A stretch of DNA of 44,732 nucleotides from Rubripirellula sp. (GCA_029245125.1 JAQWPZ010000255.1:1-44732); one strand, 5' to 3'. Counted from the stretch's first letter, positions 8,628-17,649 are shown. Program-made: numbers and translations. The notes: generated by a model from the sequence alone, not told the origin.

Positions 8628-10094
8628 ATGAACCAAAAGCACATCGCTGTCATCGGCGGCGGAATTTCTGGACTCGCGGCGGCTCACCGACTCAGGCAAC
8701 TCGACCCGACGGTCGAGGTCACGCTAGATGAATCAGCATCAAGGCTAGGAGGCGTCATCAAGACGACTGAAAAAAAGGGATTTTTGATAGAAGGGGCGGC
8801 AGATAATTTTATCACCACCTCATCGACCGCGATCGAACTTTGCAAAACGCTGGGTTTAGGAGAGGAGTTAATTCAAACTAATTCCGGCGGCGGCGGAGCC
8901 ATGGTAGTCAGTCACGGCAAGCTCGAGCCGATACCGCCTGGATTTATGGTGATGGCTCCATCCCGGATGTGGCCGATCTTGGCCACCAAAATCTTATCGC
9001 CAATGGGAAAACTGCGGTCCGGCATGGAGCTGTTTGTGCGTCCCAGGAAATACCAGCATGACGAATCGCTGCGTTCGTTCATCTGCCGGCGATTTGGCAC
9101 GGAAATGTTTGAACGACTCGTGCAGCCGCTGGTGGGCGGCATTTACACCGCAGACCCAACCCGATTGAGCGTCGCGGCAACGATGCCGCGGTTTTTAGAG
9201 ATGGAGCGTGAGCACGGCAGCTTGATTCGCGGCATGATGAATGGTCGTCGCCATCGCAAACACGATAAAGAAGGCCGCGGCGGCGCGAGGTACAGTCAAT
9301 TCATGACGCTTCGTGGAGGCATGTCACGTTTGATCAATGCGCTCGGTGATAGCTTGCCAGCACAAAATCTGCATCTGAATTCGCCAATTGAACGAGTGGA
9401 GCGTTTGGGAAATGGCTGGTTGATTTACAAGCAAAACTCTCGGCCGGTGCACGCCGATGCGGTGGTGATGGCGACACCGGCAACTCATACCGCTCGTTTG
9501 CTGAAAGGCGTCGATGCCAAGATGTCGCGGAGGTTGCGCAATATCAAATACGCCAGTTGTGCTGTGGTTTCACTCGGCTTTCGGAGGGATCAAATCAAGA
9601 ATCCGCTCAATTCATTCGGGTTTGTCGTTCCGCACGTCGAGAACCGCTTGATCTTGTCGTGCAGTTTTTCGAGCGAGAAGTACGTTGGCCGCGCGCCCGC
9701 TGGTACCGTCTTACTGAGAGTCTTTATCGGCGGCGCGATGCAGCCAGGACTACTGCGGATGCCCAGCAAGCAATTGATTGAGATGGCCCATCTGGAGATT
9801 GCAAAACTCTTGCAGGTCAAAGGCAAACCTATCCTTCGTCACATCACGCGGCAAAATCACGCCATGCCGCAATATCATGTTGGCCATCGAACACGAATCC
9901 ATGAAATCAACGATCGCTTGGGGGAGCATCCAACCCTTGCACTTGCAGGCAGTGCCATCTCTGGTGTCGGCGTTCCAGGTTGCATCCAGAGTGGGAACAA
10001 CGCAGCCGAAAAAGTGATCCAAGAACTCTGGAAAACTGACCCGAATCAGGACGGATCGACAACTCGTCGGGAGTGTATCCCAGCGCACTCTTGA
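8628..10094 (+). CDS. hemG: Protoporphyrinogen/coproporphyrinogen oxidase (HemY/HemG type)
   Basis: FAD-dependent, oxygen-using oxidase in late heme synthesis. The N-terminus has the dinucleotide-binding motif IGGGISGLAAAH (residues 9-20), followed by the flavin motif with RLGGVIKT and the EGAADNF segment typical of the HemY family. The motif QPLVGGIYTADP (about 164-175) is a family signature, and the C-terminal GSAISGVGVPGCIQSG is the second FAD-binding block. Length 488 aa is normal. It lies 114 nt after the radical SAM gene. The TGA overlaps an in-frame ATG of the next gene (TGATG). Gene naming varies (hemG/hemY/pgoX); substrate (proto- or coproporphyrinogen) cannot be told apart here. Confidence 0.93.
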   Translation: MNQKHIAVIGGGISGLAAAHRLRQLDPTVEVTLDESASRLGGVIKTTEKKGFLIEGAADNFITTSSTAIELCKTLGLGEELIQTNSGGGGAMVVSHGKLEPIPPGFMVMAPSRMWPILATKILSPMGKLRSGMELFVRPRKYQHDESLRSFICRRFGTEMFERLVQPLVGGIYTADPTRLSVAATMPRFLEMEREHGSLIRGMMNGRRHRKHDKEGRGGARYSQFMTLRGGMSRLINALGDSLPAQNLHLNSPIERVERLGNGWLIYKQNSRPVHADAVVMATPATHTARLLKGVDAKMSRRLRNIKYASCAVVSLGFRRDQIKNPLNSFGFVVPHVENRLILSCSFSSEKYVGRAPAGTVLLRVFIGGAMQPGLLRMPSKQLIEMAHLEIAKLLQVKGKPILRHITRQNHAMPQYHVGHRTRIHEINDRLGEHPTLALAGSAISGVGVPGCIQSGNNAAEKVIQELWKTDPNQDGSTTRRECIPAHS

Positions 10095-10234
10095 TGGCCG
10101 ACCTTCCCGTTTCTTATTCACTGCCTCCACGCAACGCCGACACACAACACTTTCAGACAATGGCGAACCGTACTTCGTTAAAGCATCATTTCTTTCTGTC
10201 GTCTCCAAATCGACCTCCCCAGTTTTTTAATACC

Positions 10235-11026
10235 ATGAGCACGGCATCCATTCGTCGCCCAGACACCACACGCATCCAACCGGCGGCGAAACTGCAGCCT
10301 AAAGAACATGGCGCATACGCGATTCTGGGAATCCCGATCACGACGGCACTACTTGTCGCTGCACCCAACACTGCCGGCGTCTGCATCGCAATCGCTGCGA
10401 TCGCTGGATTCCTTGCTCACGAACCGTTGCTGATTGCGGTTGGTCGTCGCGGCACTCGAGCCCAGCGAACGACACCAGCGGCGGCAAAACGGCTCAGCAT
10501 TTTACTGGGGCTGACGATCGCCTGCGGCGGCGCGGCATTCGCAATCGGGTCGCCAAACGTACAGGGAGCGTTGTTGCTGTGTGGTGCCCTGGCAACCGTC
10601 AGTTTCGCTTTGGCATTGCTTGGAAAGCACAAAACAATCCTCGGCCAACTTGGGGGAGTGATCGGACTGACTGCCCCGTCTGTTCCCATCCTGCTGGCAG
10701 GCGGTGTTACCCCTGCCGTGACAGCTGAAATCTGGACTGCTTGGCTGATCGGTTTCTCCGCAACGACGATGGCGGTGCGTGGAGTGATTGCCGCCCAAAA
10801 AAAGAATTCGCGAGTCATCCACTGGACATCGGTCATCACCTTCACTCTGCTAGCCACAGCACTAGCGACCAGCAACTTCGGTCCACTCATGGCCGTCTTT
10901 CCAATGCTGCTGATGGCGTGGTACCTAATGTTCGATCCGCCGCATGCCAAGCAACTCAAACGCGTTGGCTGGGCCTTGGTTGCTGGTACGATCACTTCGG
11001 CGATTTGGATTGTCGTGACTGTCTAG
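10235..11026 (+). CDS. YwiC-like integral membrane protein
   Basis: Polytopic membrane protein of about 263 aa with seven to eight hydrophobic segments. The N-terminal KEHGAYAILGIP motif matches the YwiC-like family (PKEHGA-type start). In Bacillus subtilis ywiC lies beside the narK/fnr and narGHJI genes (family knowledge), so its presence here fits nitrate respiration, but the molecular role is unknown. The start is uncertain: the reading frame is open back to ATG 10094, which overlaps the hemG stop as TGATG and could allow translational coupling (311 aa); the extra N-terminal 47 residues look poorly structured, so 10235 is preferred. Last gene of the radical SAM-hemG-ywiC run. Confidence 0.8.
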   Translation: MSTASIRRPDTTRIQPAAKLQPKEHGAYAILGIPITTALLVAAPNTAGVCIAIAAIAGFLAHEPLLIAVGRRGTRAQRTTPAAAKRLSILLGLTIACGGAAFAIGSPNVQGALLLCGALATVSFALALLGKHKTILGQLGGVIGLTAPSVPILLAGGVTPAVTAEIWTAWLIGFSATTMAVRGVIAAQKKNSRVIHWTSVITFTLLATALATSNFGPLMAVFPMLLMAWYLMFDPPHAKQLKRVGWALVAGTITSAIWIVVTV

Positions 11027-11701
11027 TCAGTGGATCGTGCTCCCAATTGCCTTCTCACCATCCTTGCTGATTTGAGACTGATCGCGAATTTTGCGTTGGA
11101 ATTGCGATTGAGCGATGCCCGGTCGTTGTGGTTGTTCGCGAACCTCGGCGCCGCAGCCAACACCGGGAACCAGCGGTCAGCACTGGCAACATGCAGCCAG
11201 GCGATTCGGCCGGAAACCATGATTCGAAACGGGCACTCTATGCCCGCACCAGCCCTTGCTCAAACGGAGCAAACGGGCTGATAAGATTGATGTCACGACT
11301 GGATTTCGTAGCCGACTCAACGCGGCATTTCGTGCCCACCACGAGTCCAACCACGAGCGTGAAAGGAAGCACCAGCAAAGCCGTGCACCGGAGGGCGGCT
11401 TGAACGCTTCTAAAATTGACACGTCAACTCGCCGTCCACGCTGTCGACCAGCGTTTGCCCGCAGAGTGCTTCGCAGGTGAGTCGAGGCTCGAGCAGTCCA
11501 ACGCAGCCTAGGCTGCGATTCCCTGCTTCGACCCCACACTTCAACTCGGATCGTGTCCATTCACGATGCCGCAAACGTTACTGAACACCGCGTACTTGCT
11601 GATTGACGCATTGCTGATTGCTGCATGCTTGATTGCTGCATGCTTGATTGCCGCATGCTTGATTGCTGCATGCTTGATTGCTGCAGCCTCGATTGGTCGG
11701 G
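11027..11701. other. Intergenic region between convergent ywiC-like and nrfD-like genes
   Basis: A 675-base gap between convergent genes. Apart from the 15-bp repeat (11601-11690) it contains no recognisable gene, RNA or strong terminator. ORFs here are short and read in several overlapping frames. Confidence 0.6.
11601..11690. repeat. 15-bp tandem repeat downstream of nrfD-like gene
   Basis: Six units of the type GATTGCTGCATGCTT: a degenerate first copy (11601-11615), four near-identical ones (11616-11675) and a degenerate last copy. On the minus strand it reads as a pentapeptide A-A-I-K-H in a frame that overlaps the end of the nrfD-like gene, but that ORF has no start signal. It begins 11 bases past the stop codon of the nrfD-like gene. 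Confidence 0.85.
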
Positions 11702-12958
11702 TTAATATTTGGCCGGATTTTTCAAGGTCGGCAACGCGGTTTTGATCGCGATGGTAAAGACCATTAAGCCAAACGCCCAGATCCCAACGGTAACTTTCCA
11801 CTCAAGCTGGCTGGGAACATATTCGACGATTTCATGCAGAGTGCTAGGCACGAAGCCTGGGATGATGAGCCCCATCCCTTTTTCAATCCAAGCACCAACG
11901 AACGCCATGCAGCAGGCGGCGACGAGCAGCGGACGCCAGCGAAAGGCCAGCAACCCAGGCCACAGGAATAACGCGGCAGCGGTTAGGTTCAGGCCGATCG
12001 CGGTCCATGTCCACGGAACGAGTGCCGTTTTTCCGTGTAATCCGAAGAACAGATACTTTGCGGCACTTGCGTGACTGCCGCCAGTGTAAAACTCTGTAAA
12101 CAGCTCAGAGGCAACCATCAGCAAATTGATCAAGATCGTCACGCGGATGATCTTGGTCAGGGTGGCGATGGGTTGGTCCAGTCCACCGACGCCTGTAATT
12201 CGCTTGATGAACACCATTGCGACGATGATGAACGCGGGGCCGGACACAAAGGCAGACGCGAGAAACCGAGGAGCGAGCAGCGCGGTATTCCAAAATGGCC
12301 TGCCGCCAAGTCCGCAGTACAAAAAAGCAGTGATCGTGTGAATGGAAATCGCCCACACAATCGACAACATGACAAATGGAATGTACCAAGTTGGATTTGG
12401 TTTTCGGCCAAGAAACCGCATGTATAACAAGTAGCCACAAATATGCAGGTTCAGCAACAGGTAGCCGTTCAAGACGATGACATCCCAAGTGAGCATCGAG
12501 ATGGGAAAGTTGAACTTACCGATCAGAGGCAGCAGATGCCAAAAACGATCCGGTCGCCCGAGGTCGGCGACAACAAACATCAGACACATCACGATTGCAG
12601 CGATTGCCAGTAACTCGCCAATGATCACCACGTCATGCATCTTGCGGTCATGATACAAATACGCCGGAATCACCATCATCACACCACCGGCGGCCAAACC
12701 AACCATGAATGTAAAGTTGGCAATGTACAGTCCCCAACTCACTTGGTCGGTCATGTTGGTGCCGATCATTCCACCAGCAACCTGATTGGCCCAGGCGTTC
12801 GCGCCCACTAGGAACACGGCGGTTAGCATCGTCATCCAAGCGTAAAAGGCCAGCGATCCCTCGGTCGCGAGCCACAGCGAGCGGCCCACAAATTTCGGAT
12901 AGCTCGTGATGTGCGATTCGTTCTCGCTCGGTGTTGCGGTGAGGCTGCTCATGATCAA
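11702..12958 (-). CDS. NrfD/PsrC/DsrP-type membrane quinol dehydrogenase subunit
   Basis: Integral membrane subunit that exchanges electrons between the quinone pool and a periplasmic iron-sulfur partner. About ten hydrophobic helices are visible across 418 residues, which is the ten-helix NrfD/DsrP/HybB form rather than the eight-helix PsrC form. Conserved acidic and His positions lie in the loop VADLGRPDRFWHLL (about 129-142). The upstream partners are a Tat-exported ferredoxin and a tetraheme cytochrome, giving the order cytochrome-FeS-NrfD, like DsrJ-DsrO-DsrP. In this locus it may feed NapA/NapB, since no NapC or NapH is present besides NrfH. Alternative starts are ATG 12958 and the nearby ATG 12952. 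Confidence 0.88.
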   Translation of the reverse strand: MIMSSLTATPSENESHITSYPKFVGRSLWLATEGSLAFYAWMTMLTAVFLVGANAWANQVAGGMIGTNMTDQVSWGLYIANFTFMVGLAAGGVMMVIPAYLYHDRKMHDVVIIGELLAIAAIVMCLMFVVADLGRPDRFWHLLPLIGKFNFPISMLTWDVIVLNGYLLLNLHICGYLLYMRFLGRKPNPTWYIPFVMLSIVWAISIHTITAFLYCGLGGRPFWNTALLAPRFLASAFVSGPAFIIVAMVFIKRITGVGGLDQPIATLTKIIRVTILINLLMVASELFTEFYTGGSHASAAKYLFFGLHGKTALVPWTWTAIGLNLTAAALFLWPGLLAFRWRPLLVAACCMAFVGAWIEKGMGLIIPGFVPSTLHEIVEYVPSQLEWKVTVGIWAFGLMVFTIAIKTALPTLKNPAKY

Positions 12959-13057
12959 TTTTTCGGCGGGAACCAGAAGTGAGAAAAACAGGGCGTTGAA
13001 CGGAAATCGAGCTTTACGACTGGCAAGCTGGCATGTTCCGTGATTCCATCTCGTGCC

Positions 13058-13987
13058 CTAATCGAAGTAGTAAAAGAATGCCGGTTTTGTGCCGAGCTCT
13101 TCTTTCAGGATGTAAACACGTTTGTGATTCAGGATCCAACGAATGCTAGAATCGGGATCGAGAATATTGCCAAAGACACGAGCACCCGTTGGACAGGCTT
13201 CCAAACAAGCAGGCAATTTGCCACGCCGGGTGCGGTGCAGGCAAAACGTGCACTTTTCGACGACACCCACCGGACGAATGCGATTGCTTAGATAGCTTTG
13301 ATCCGGGTTCACGTCTTCAGGGGGAACCGTTGGCTGCTTCCAATTGAAGCGTCTGGCATGATAGGGGCAAGCCGCTTCACAGTACCGGCAACCAATGCAC
13401 CAGTTGTAATCAACCACCACGATGCCGTCTTCTTCTTTCCAAGTTGCCTTCACTGGGCAAACATCTACGCAGGGTGGCTCGTCGCACTGTTGGCATTGAA
13501 CAGGCAGATAGAATTTGTCGTCTTTCGGCACCGCCCCAGAATAGGTCGTTGACCCTTGCTCCATATCCATGGTGCCCTTGGGCATCTCAAGGACTCGGAT
13601 ATAAGACTGATTTGTATCCCGGTCGTGGTTGTTTTCCTTGTGACAAGCTTCGACGCACTTGCCGTTGCCATTGCAAACACTCAAATTGATGGCATAGACA
13701 AATTTCGTATTGGGGATTGGCCGATCGTCCGCGATCTGCACATCCACGCCGTAGTTCTCTTTGGCTTCCTCTTCCAGTCGTGCGATCACCTCCGCTTTTT
13801 GCTCGGCGGTCAGTTCCTGGTAATGTTGCTGCATGAACTCGGCTGCTGTCGAATTCTTGGCCGCTTGACGGAGCGGCGAGACGGCAGCGACAAACGCACC
13901 GGCCCCTAAGGTCGCAAAAGCACCCTTGACCGCAGCACGCCGCGAGAAATTCTCGACGACAGGCAGGCTTGGTTTCTGTTCTGCCAT
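13058..13987 (-). CDS. Tat-exported 4Fe-4S ferredoxin (NrfC/DsrO-like)
   Basis: Periplasmic electron carrier between the NrfD-like subunit and the tetraheme cytochrome. A twin-arginine leader (SRRAAVKGA, residues 15-23, then a hydrophobic stretch) directs folded export. Cluster motifs: 165/168/173/177, 197/200/203/207 and 246/249/261/265 are complete. The first motif is CNGNGKC plus C115: Cys105, Cys111, Cys115, with Asn108 where the family normally has the second Cys, leaving 15 rather than 16 ligands. The start is 3 nt after the stop of the cytochrome gene, so the two are translationally linked. NrfC/DsrO/HmcB-type proteins share this layout; exact partner is inferred from position. Confidence 0.9.
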   Translation of the reverse strand: MAEQKPSLPVVENFSRRAAVKGAFATLGAGAFVAAVSPLRQAAKNSTAAEFMQQHYQELTAEQKAEVIARLEEEAKENYGVDVQIADDRPIPNTKFVYAINLSVCNGNGKCVEACHKENNHDRDTNQSYIRVLEMPKGTMDMEQGSTTYSGAVPKDDKFYLPVQCQQCDEPPCVDVCPVKATWKEEDGIVVVDYNWCIGCRYCEAACPYHARRFNWKQPTVPPEDVNPDQSYLSNRIRPVGVVEKCTFCLHRTRRGKLPACLEACPTGARVFGNILDPDSSIRWILNHKRVYILKEELGTKPAFFYYFD

Positions 13988-13990
13988 GTT

Positions 13991-14671
13991 CTATTGCCCT
14001 TCCTGGTCGTGTTCGGCTGGCGCGTTGAAGCGGTCTTTCGGTTTGAAGTCAACAATCATGCTGGGAAAACTTGGTGAGTGGGGGTCGTGACAATCCACGC
14101 AGTTATTCTTCATCTGTGGACCACGTGTTAAATCCCAGTGGCCATTCATGCCCCCGTGAGCACCATGGGCAAAGGCCGTTGCCTGCTGTCCGTGGCACTG
14201 GGAACAGAGAGTCATCACATCTTGATAGGCGACGTTTGTTCCATCAGCCAATCGCAATGAATCAGAATCGTCCGGATTGTGGCAGGCGTAGCAGGCCAGC
14301 TTGCCGTGATTGACAACCAAGCCCTCATGAAACTCGTTGAGCGTGTCTGTTGTTTTGTTTTCAAGATTCGCTTTTCGAACGCTATGACAAGTTGAACAAG
14401 CGACTTCACCGCGACGACCTTGAGGGTCGACACCTGCAAGCGCGACTCGAGGTGGACCTGCAGGGCGATGAACCACCACTGCAAAGGCTTTGTCATCGCT
14501 CTCAACCTTGTCGTCATTCGCAACTTGAAGCAGACCGCGCACATCCGCACGGTCATGGTGCGGATTGCCGCGTTCCGCGCGCTTCAGGTACAGACCGAAG
14601 GTCATGATTACGACAAGAAAAACAGTCGTGGCAAAAACCAGATTTGTGATTCGTAGCTTCAATTTTTTCAT
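13991..14671 (-). CDS. Membrane-anchored tetraheme cytochrome c
   Basis: Periplasmic electron carrier with one N-terminal membrane helix (10-28) and four CXXCH motifs starting at Cys92, 127, 156 and 191, 226 aa in total. Several extra His residues (for example FAHGAHGGMNGHW) can serve as distal ligands. It is first in a leftward operon with the ferredoxin and NrfD-like genes and divergent from napDABF, with the ATACAC-GTGTAT element between them. By position it resembles DsrJ, NapM or NrfB, but it is none of these by sequence that I can show. It would pass electrons from the ferredoxin/NrfD module to NapB/NapA or NrfA (inference). Confidence 0.88.
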   Translation of the reverse strand: MKKLKLRITNLVFATTVFLVVIMTFGLYLKRAERGNPHHDRADVRGLLQVANDDKVESDDKAFAVVVHRPAGPPRVALAGVDPQGRRGEVACSTCHSVRKANLENKTTDTLNEFHEGLVVNHGKLACYACHNPDDSDSLRLADGTNVAYQDVMTLCSQCHGQQATAFAHGAHGGMNGHWDLTRGPQMKNNCVDCHDPHSPSFPSMIVDFKPKDRFNAPAEHDQEGQ

Positions 14672-14704
14672 CCAAAACGAGGTTCCGCTGCCGACTCAAA
14701 AGAT

Positions 14705-14720
14705 ATACACTCGGGTGTAT
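14705..14720. promoter_or_regulatory. Candidate Rrf2/NsrR-type operator in the nap divergon
   Basis: ATACAC-TCGG-GTGTAT, perfect 6-bp arms, flanked by AAAAG on the left and TTTTC on the right, lies between the divergent tetraheme-cytochrome gene (start 14671) and napD (start 14785). It resembles NsrR boxes, whose arms end in ATACAT/ATGTAT, and shares ATACACTC and GGGT with the element in front of the Rrf2 gene at 22745. Regulatory role is inferred. Confidence 0.5.
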
Positions 14721-14784
14721 TTTCGCGAAACCCAATTCGCGCTCTTGTTTCGTCCGCTTCCTCTACCGAAGAGATGCAAGCCTG

Positions 14785-15102
14785 ATGCCAATCAGCGGCC
14801 TCGTGATTACTTTTGACTCACCAGTGGATCAATGCACCGAAGCGATTGATGCTCTGAATGCGATGACAGAGGTCGAGATCGGAAACCAAGCTGAGCATAA
14901 ATTAGCGATCGTGGTTGAGACAGAATCAAAGGAACACGACCGAAAAATTTGGGAGTCGGTACAACAATTGCCCCAAGTCACGGACGTCGCGATCGCGATG
15001 GTCGCGTTTGACGAGGAGATAGCAAGAGAGAGAGCCCCCAAGGCGGGGGCATCGTGTACCGCAGAGCAATGCTCCATCGGTGGTAGTCGACAGCACTCAT
15101 AA
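14785..15102 (+). CDS. napD: NapD, NapA maturation chaperone
   Basis: Small cytoplasmic chaperone (105 aa) that binds the Tat leader of NapA and helps molybdenum cofactor insertion. The start MPISGLVITF and the ferredoxin-like alternation of strands and helices (about residues 1-80) match NapD, including the E-V-x-x-G-x-x-x-H strand turn and the final AMVAFDEE. The C-terminal 20 residues, with CTAEQC, are an unusual tail. First gene of the napDABF operon; 120 nt separate it from napA. Identification rests on short motifs plus position directly before napA. Confidence 0.88.
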   Translation: MPISGLVITFDSPVDQCTEAIDALNAMTEVEIGNQAEHKLAIVVETESKEHDRKIWESVQQLPQVTDVAIAMVAFDEEIARERAPKAGASCTAEQCSIGGSRQHS

Positions 15103-15133
15103 GACAATTCCCGCATTCCGCGAGGAAAGTCTT

Positions 15134-15148
15134 AGGTTGAATCAACCT
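15134..15148. promoter_or_regulatory. 15-bp inverted repeat between napD and napA
   Basis: AGGTTGA-A-TCAACCT, 7-bp perfect arms around one base, 75 nt before the napA ATG. It could be an operator or an mRNA hairpin of the napD-napA gap. No U-run follows. Function unknown. Confidence 0.3.
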
Positions 15149-15222
15149 GTACCCGGGTTTGCCTTCACCTCTTTCAATCTTGCGATCCCGCGTCAAATTT
15201 TTTGAACACAAAGAGAAACTCC

Positions 15223-17649
15223 ATGAAGACGCTGAATACCGATCGTCGTCAATTGATGAAGACCGCCGCGATGGCGGCAGCCGGTTCGCTGGTTACCGGT
15301 GGAGTGTCGTTGCCGGTCGTGAATGCTGATCAAGCTGTCGGGGAATTGCCCGCTGGCGAAGGCTTGTCGTGGAACAAAGCCCCCTGCCGATTTTGTGGAA
15401 CTGGATGCCACGTTCAGGTCGGTGTGGAAAACGGTCGCGTCGTTGCGATCGCGGGTGATAAGGCCGCTGACGTCAACAAAGGATTGTTGTGCGTCAAAGG
15501 CTATCATGTCGGCGGAATCCTGTATGGCAATGATCGGCTGACCAAGCCGCTGCTGCGAAAGGATGGAAAACTTGTCGAAATTGAGTGGGACGAAGCGCTC
15601 GATGTGATCGCCCAACGGATCATGAAATCGCCCGAGACCTTTGCGTTCTATGGCTCCGGCCAATGGACGATTCCAGAAGGTTACGCCGCCCAGAAATTCA
15701 TGAAGGGCGGATTAAGCAACAACCACATCGACCCCAACGCCCGACTCTGCATGGCATCAGCGGTGACCGGGTTCATTGCAACCTATGGCGTCGACGAACC
15801 AGCTGGCTGCTACCAAGATCTTGATGAGTGCGATGTCCTGATCACCTGGGGGAATAATCCCGCCGAGATGCACCCTGTGCTGTTTTCAAGGGTCACCGAT
15901 CGCCGCTCCCGAGGTGAGAAAGTCACGATCATCGACATCGGCACGCGGCGGACACGAACCACTGATGCAGCCGACGACTATTTGGAAATGAAACCGCATG
16001 GTGACGTTGCCATCGCTCTGGGCATCATGCATCTGTTGATTGAAAACGACAATTACGACAAGTCATTTGTCGAAAAGCATTGCAACTTCCGAGCACTGGA
16101 AGCGGCGACACCAACCTTGAAGGGCGAGGCAATCACGGAAGACGAATACCGGAAACGAATCGCGAAATACACCCCCGAACTTGTCGAGGAGCTTTCGGGA
16201 GTACCTGCGGAAAAAATTCGTATGCTAGCCGGGCTGTTCGCCAATCGTGATCGCCGCATCACCAGCCTGTGGTGCATGGGGATGAACCAACACACAATGG
16301 GGACGGCGGTCAATTCACTCGTTCACGGTGTGCATTTAATGTCGGGCCACTTCGGTCGTCCGGGGGATGCGCCAACCAGCCTGACCGGTCAACCATCCGC
16401 CTGTGGAACCGTACGCGAAGTCGGGACACTCGCTCATGCCCTGCCCGGCGGTCGCCTGGTCGCCAAAGAAGACCATCGGCAACAATGCGAAGAGTTCTGG
16501 AATCTGCGAGCGGGCAGCATCCAAGGCGTGCCCGGATACCACACGGTCAAGATGTTCGAACAGTTCACCAAACCGACCTCGGAGGGGGGCGACATCACGA
16601 CAATGTTTGTCCAGGTCACCAATCCTGGACAAACACTGCCAAACTTGAACAAGCTATTTAACAGCAAGCAAGGACTCGAAGATAAGTTTTTGATCGTCAG
16701 CGATGTCTATCCAACCGCGAGCACAGAGCTTGCCGATCTAATCTTGCCTGCCGCAATGTGGGTTGAAAAAAATGGGGTCTACGGCAACAGCGAAAGACGG
16801 ACGCAGCAGTGGTTCAAGATGGTCGATCCACCCGGTGACGCTCGCGATGACACTTGGATGACGATTGCCATTGCCCGCAAACTGTTCGATCTTGGCCATG
16901 AAGGAATGAAAGACAACGATGGCGAGTTCATTTTCTCGGTCAAAGATGAGACCGGAAAAGAAATCCCAATTTGGGAATTCGAGCATTACTACGACACGAA
17001 TGTTGACAAACATCTGTTCGAGGAATACCGCCAATTCACGACGATGAAGCACAAGAACCTGGCCCCGTACGATGAGTATGTAAAGGCTCGCGGCTTGCGT
17101 TGGCCCGTGGTCGAGCAAGATGACGGATCGTGGCGAGAAACCCGATTTCGCTTTTCAGCATTTGACGATCCATTCGTCAGCGAAGGCCAAGAATTTGAGT
17201 TCTACCACTCGACATCCCAAGATGGGCGGGCGCAAATCTGGTTCCACGACTACACGCCTCCACCGGAGCAGCCAGATCAGGAATATCCATTCTGGCTCTG
17301 CACCGGTCGCGTGCTAGAACACTGGCATACCGGCACAATGACACGACGATTGTCACCGTTGAACCGGGCGATGCCGACCGCGTACATCGAAATGAATCCG
17401 CAGGATGCCAAGGCTGCAAACATTCGCCAGGGAGAGACAGTGGTGATCGAAACACGACGCGGCAAAACTGAATTGCCGGTCTGGATCGATGGGCGTGGTC
17501 GGCCACCTGCTGGTTCGGTGTTCGTCCCATTCTTTGATGAAACGAAGCTGATCAACGACTGCACGCTCGATGAACACGATCCGTTCTCGAAGCAGCCAGA
17601 TTACAAAAAATGCGCTGCCCGTATCGTTAAAAAAACAGCAGCCGGTTGA
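15223..17649 (+). CDS. napA: NapA, periplasmic nitrate reductase catalytic subunit
   Basis: Molybdopterin-guanine-dinucleotide enzyme reducing nitrate to nitrite in the periplasm. A Tat leader (DRRQLMKTAA, residues 7-16) precedes the 4Fe-4S motif Cys55, Cys58, Cys62, Cys90. Cys176 in NARLCMASAV is the molybdenum ligand characteristic of NapA-type nitrate reductases. The C-terminal molydopterin-dinucleotide-binding domain is recognisable by LCTGRVLEHWHTGTMTRR (about 693-710), a typical NapA segment. Length 808 aa is normal. ATG 15223 is chosen over the TTG at 15202 because AAGAGAAA lies 7 nt before it and the Tat leader then has ordinary length. Followed by napB after 22 nt. Confidence 0.97.
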   Translation: MKTLNTDRRQLMKTAAMAAAGSLVTGGVSLPVVNADQAVGELPAGEGLSWNKAPCRFCGTGCHVQVGVENGRVVAIAGDKAADVNKGLLCVKGYHVGGILYGNDRLTKPLLRKDGKLVEIEWDEALDVIAQRIMKSPETFAFYGSGQWTIPEGYAAQKFMKGGLSNNHIDPNARLCMASAVTGFIATYGVDEPAGCYQDLDECDVLITWGNNPAEMHPVLFSRVTDRRSRGEKVTIIDIGTRRTRTTDAADDYLEMKPHGDVAIALGIMHLLIENDNYDKSFVEKHCNFRALEAATPTLKGEAITEDEYRKRIAKYTPELVEELSGVPAEKIRMLAGLFANRDRRITSLWCMGMNQHTMGTAVNSLVHGVHLMSGHFGRPGDAPTSLTGQPSACGTVREVGTLAHALPGGRLVAKEDHRQQCEEFWNLRAGSIQGVPGYHTVKMFEQFTKPTSEGGDITTMFVQVTNPGQTLPNLNKLFNSKQGLEDKFLIVSDVYPTASTELADLILPAAMWVEKNGVYGNSERRTQQWFKMVDPPGDARDDTWMTIAIARKLFDLGHEGMKDNDGEFIFSVKDETGKEIPIWEFEHYYDTNVDKHLFEEYRQFTTMKHKNLAPYDEYVKARGLRWPVVEQDDGSWRETRFRFSAFDDPFVSEGQEFEFYHSTSQDGRAQIWFHDYTPPPEQPDQEYPFWLCTGRVLEHWHTGTMTRRLSPLNRAMPTAYIEMNPQDAKAANIRQGETVVIETRRGKTELPVWIDGRGRPPAGSVFVPFFDETKLINDCTLDEHDPFSKQPDYKKCAARIVKKTAAG

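Noticed and set aside
10417-10995. 192-codon minus-strand ORF opposite the ywiC-like gene
   Set aside because: Shadow of the membrane-protein gene on the other strand.
11541-11801. Minus-strand ORF with AAIKH pentapeptides
   Set aside because: It overlaps the end of the nrfD-like gene in another frame, has no start signal and is mostly repeat.
13991-14671. Assignment of the cytochrome as NrfB
   Set aside because: NrfB is a pentaheme protein; this one has four hemes and a membrane anchor and lies by nap rather than nrfA.
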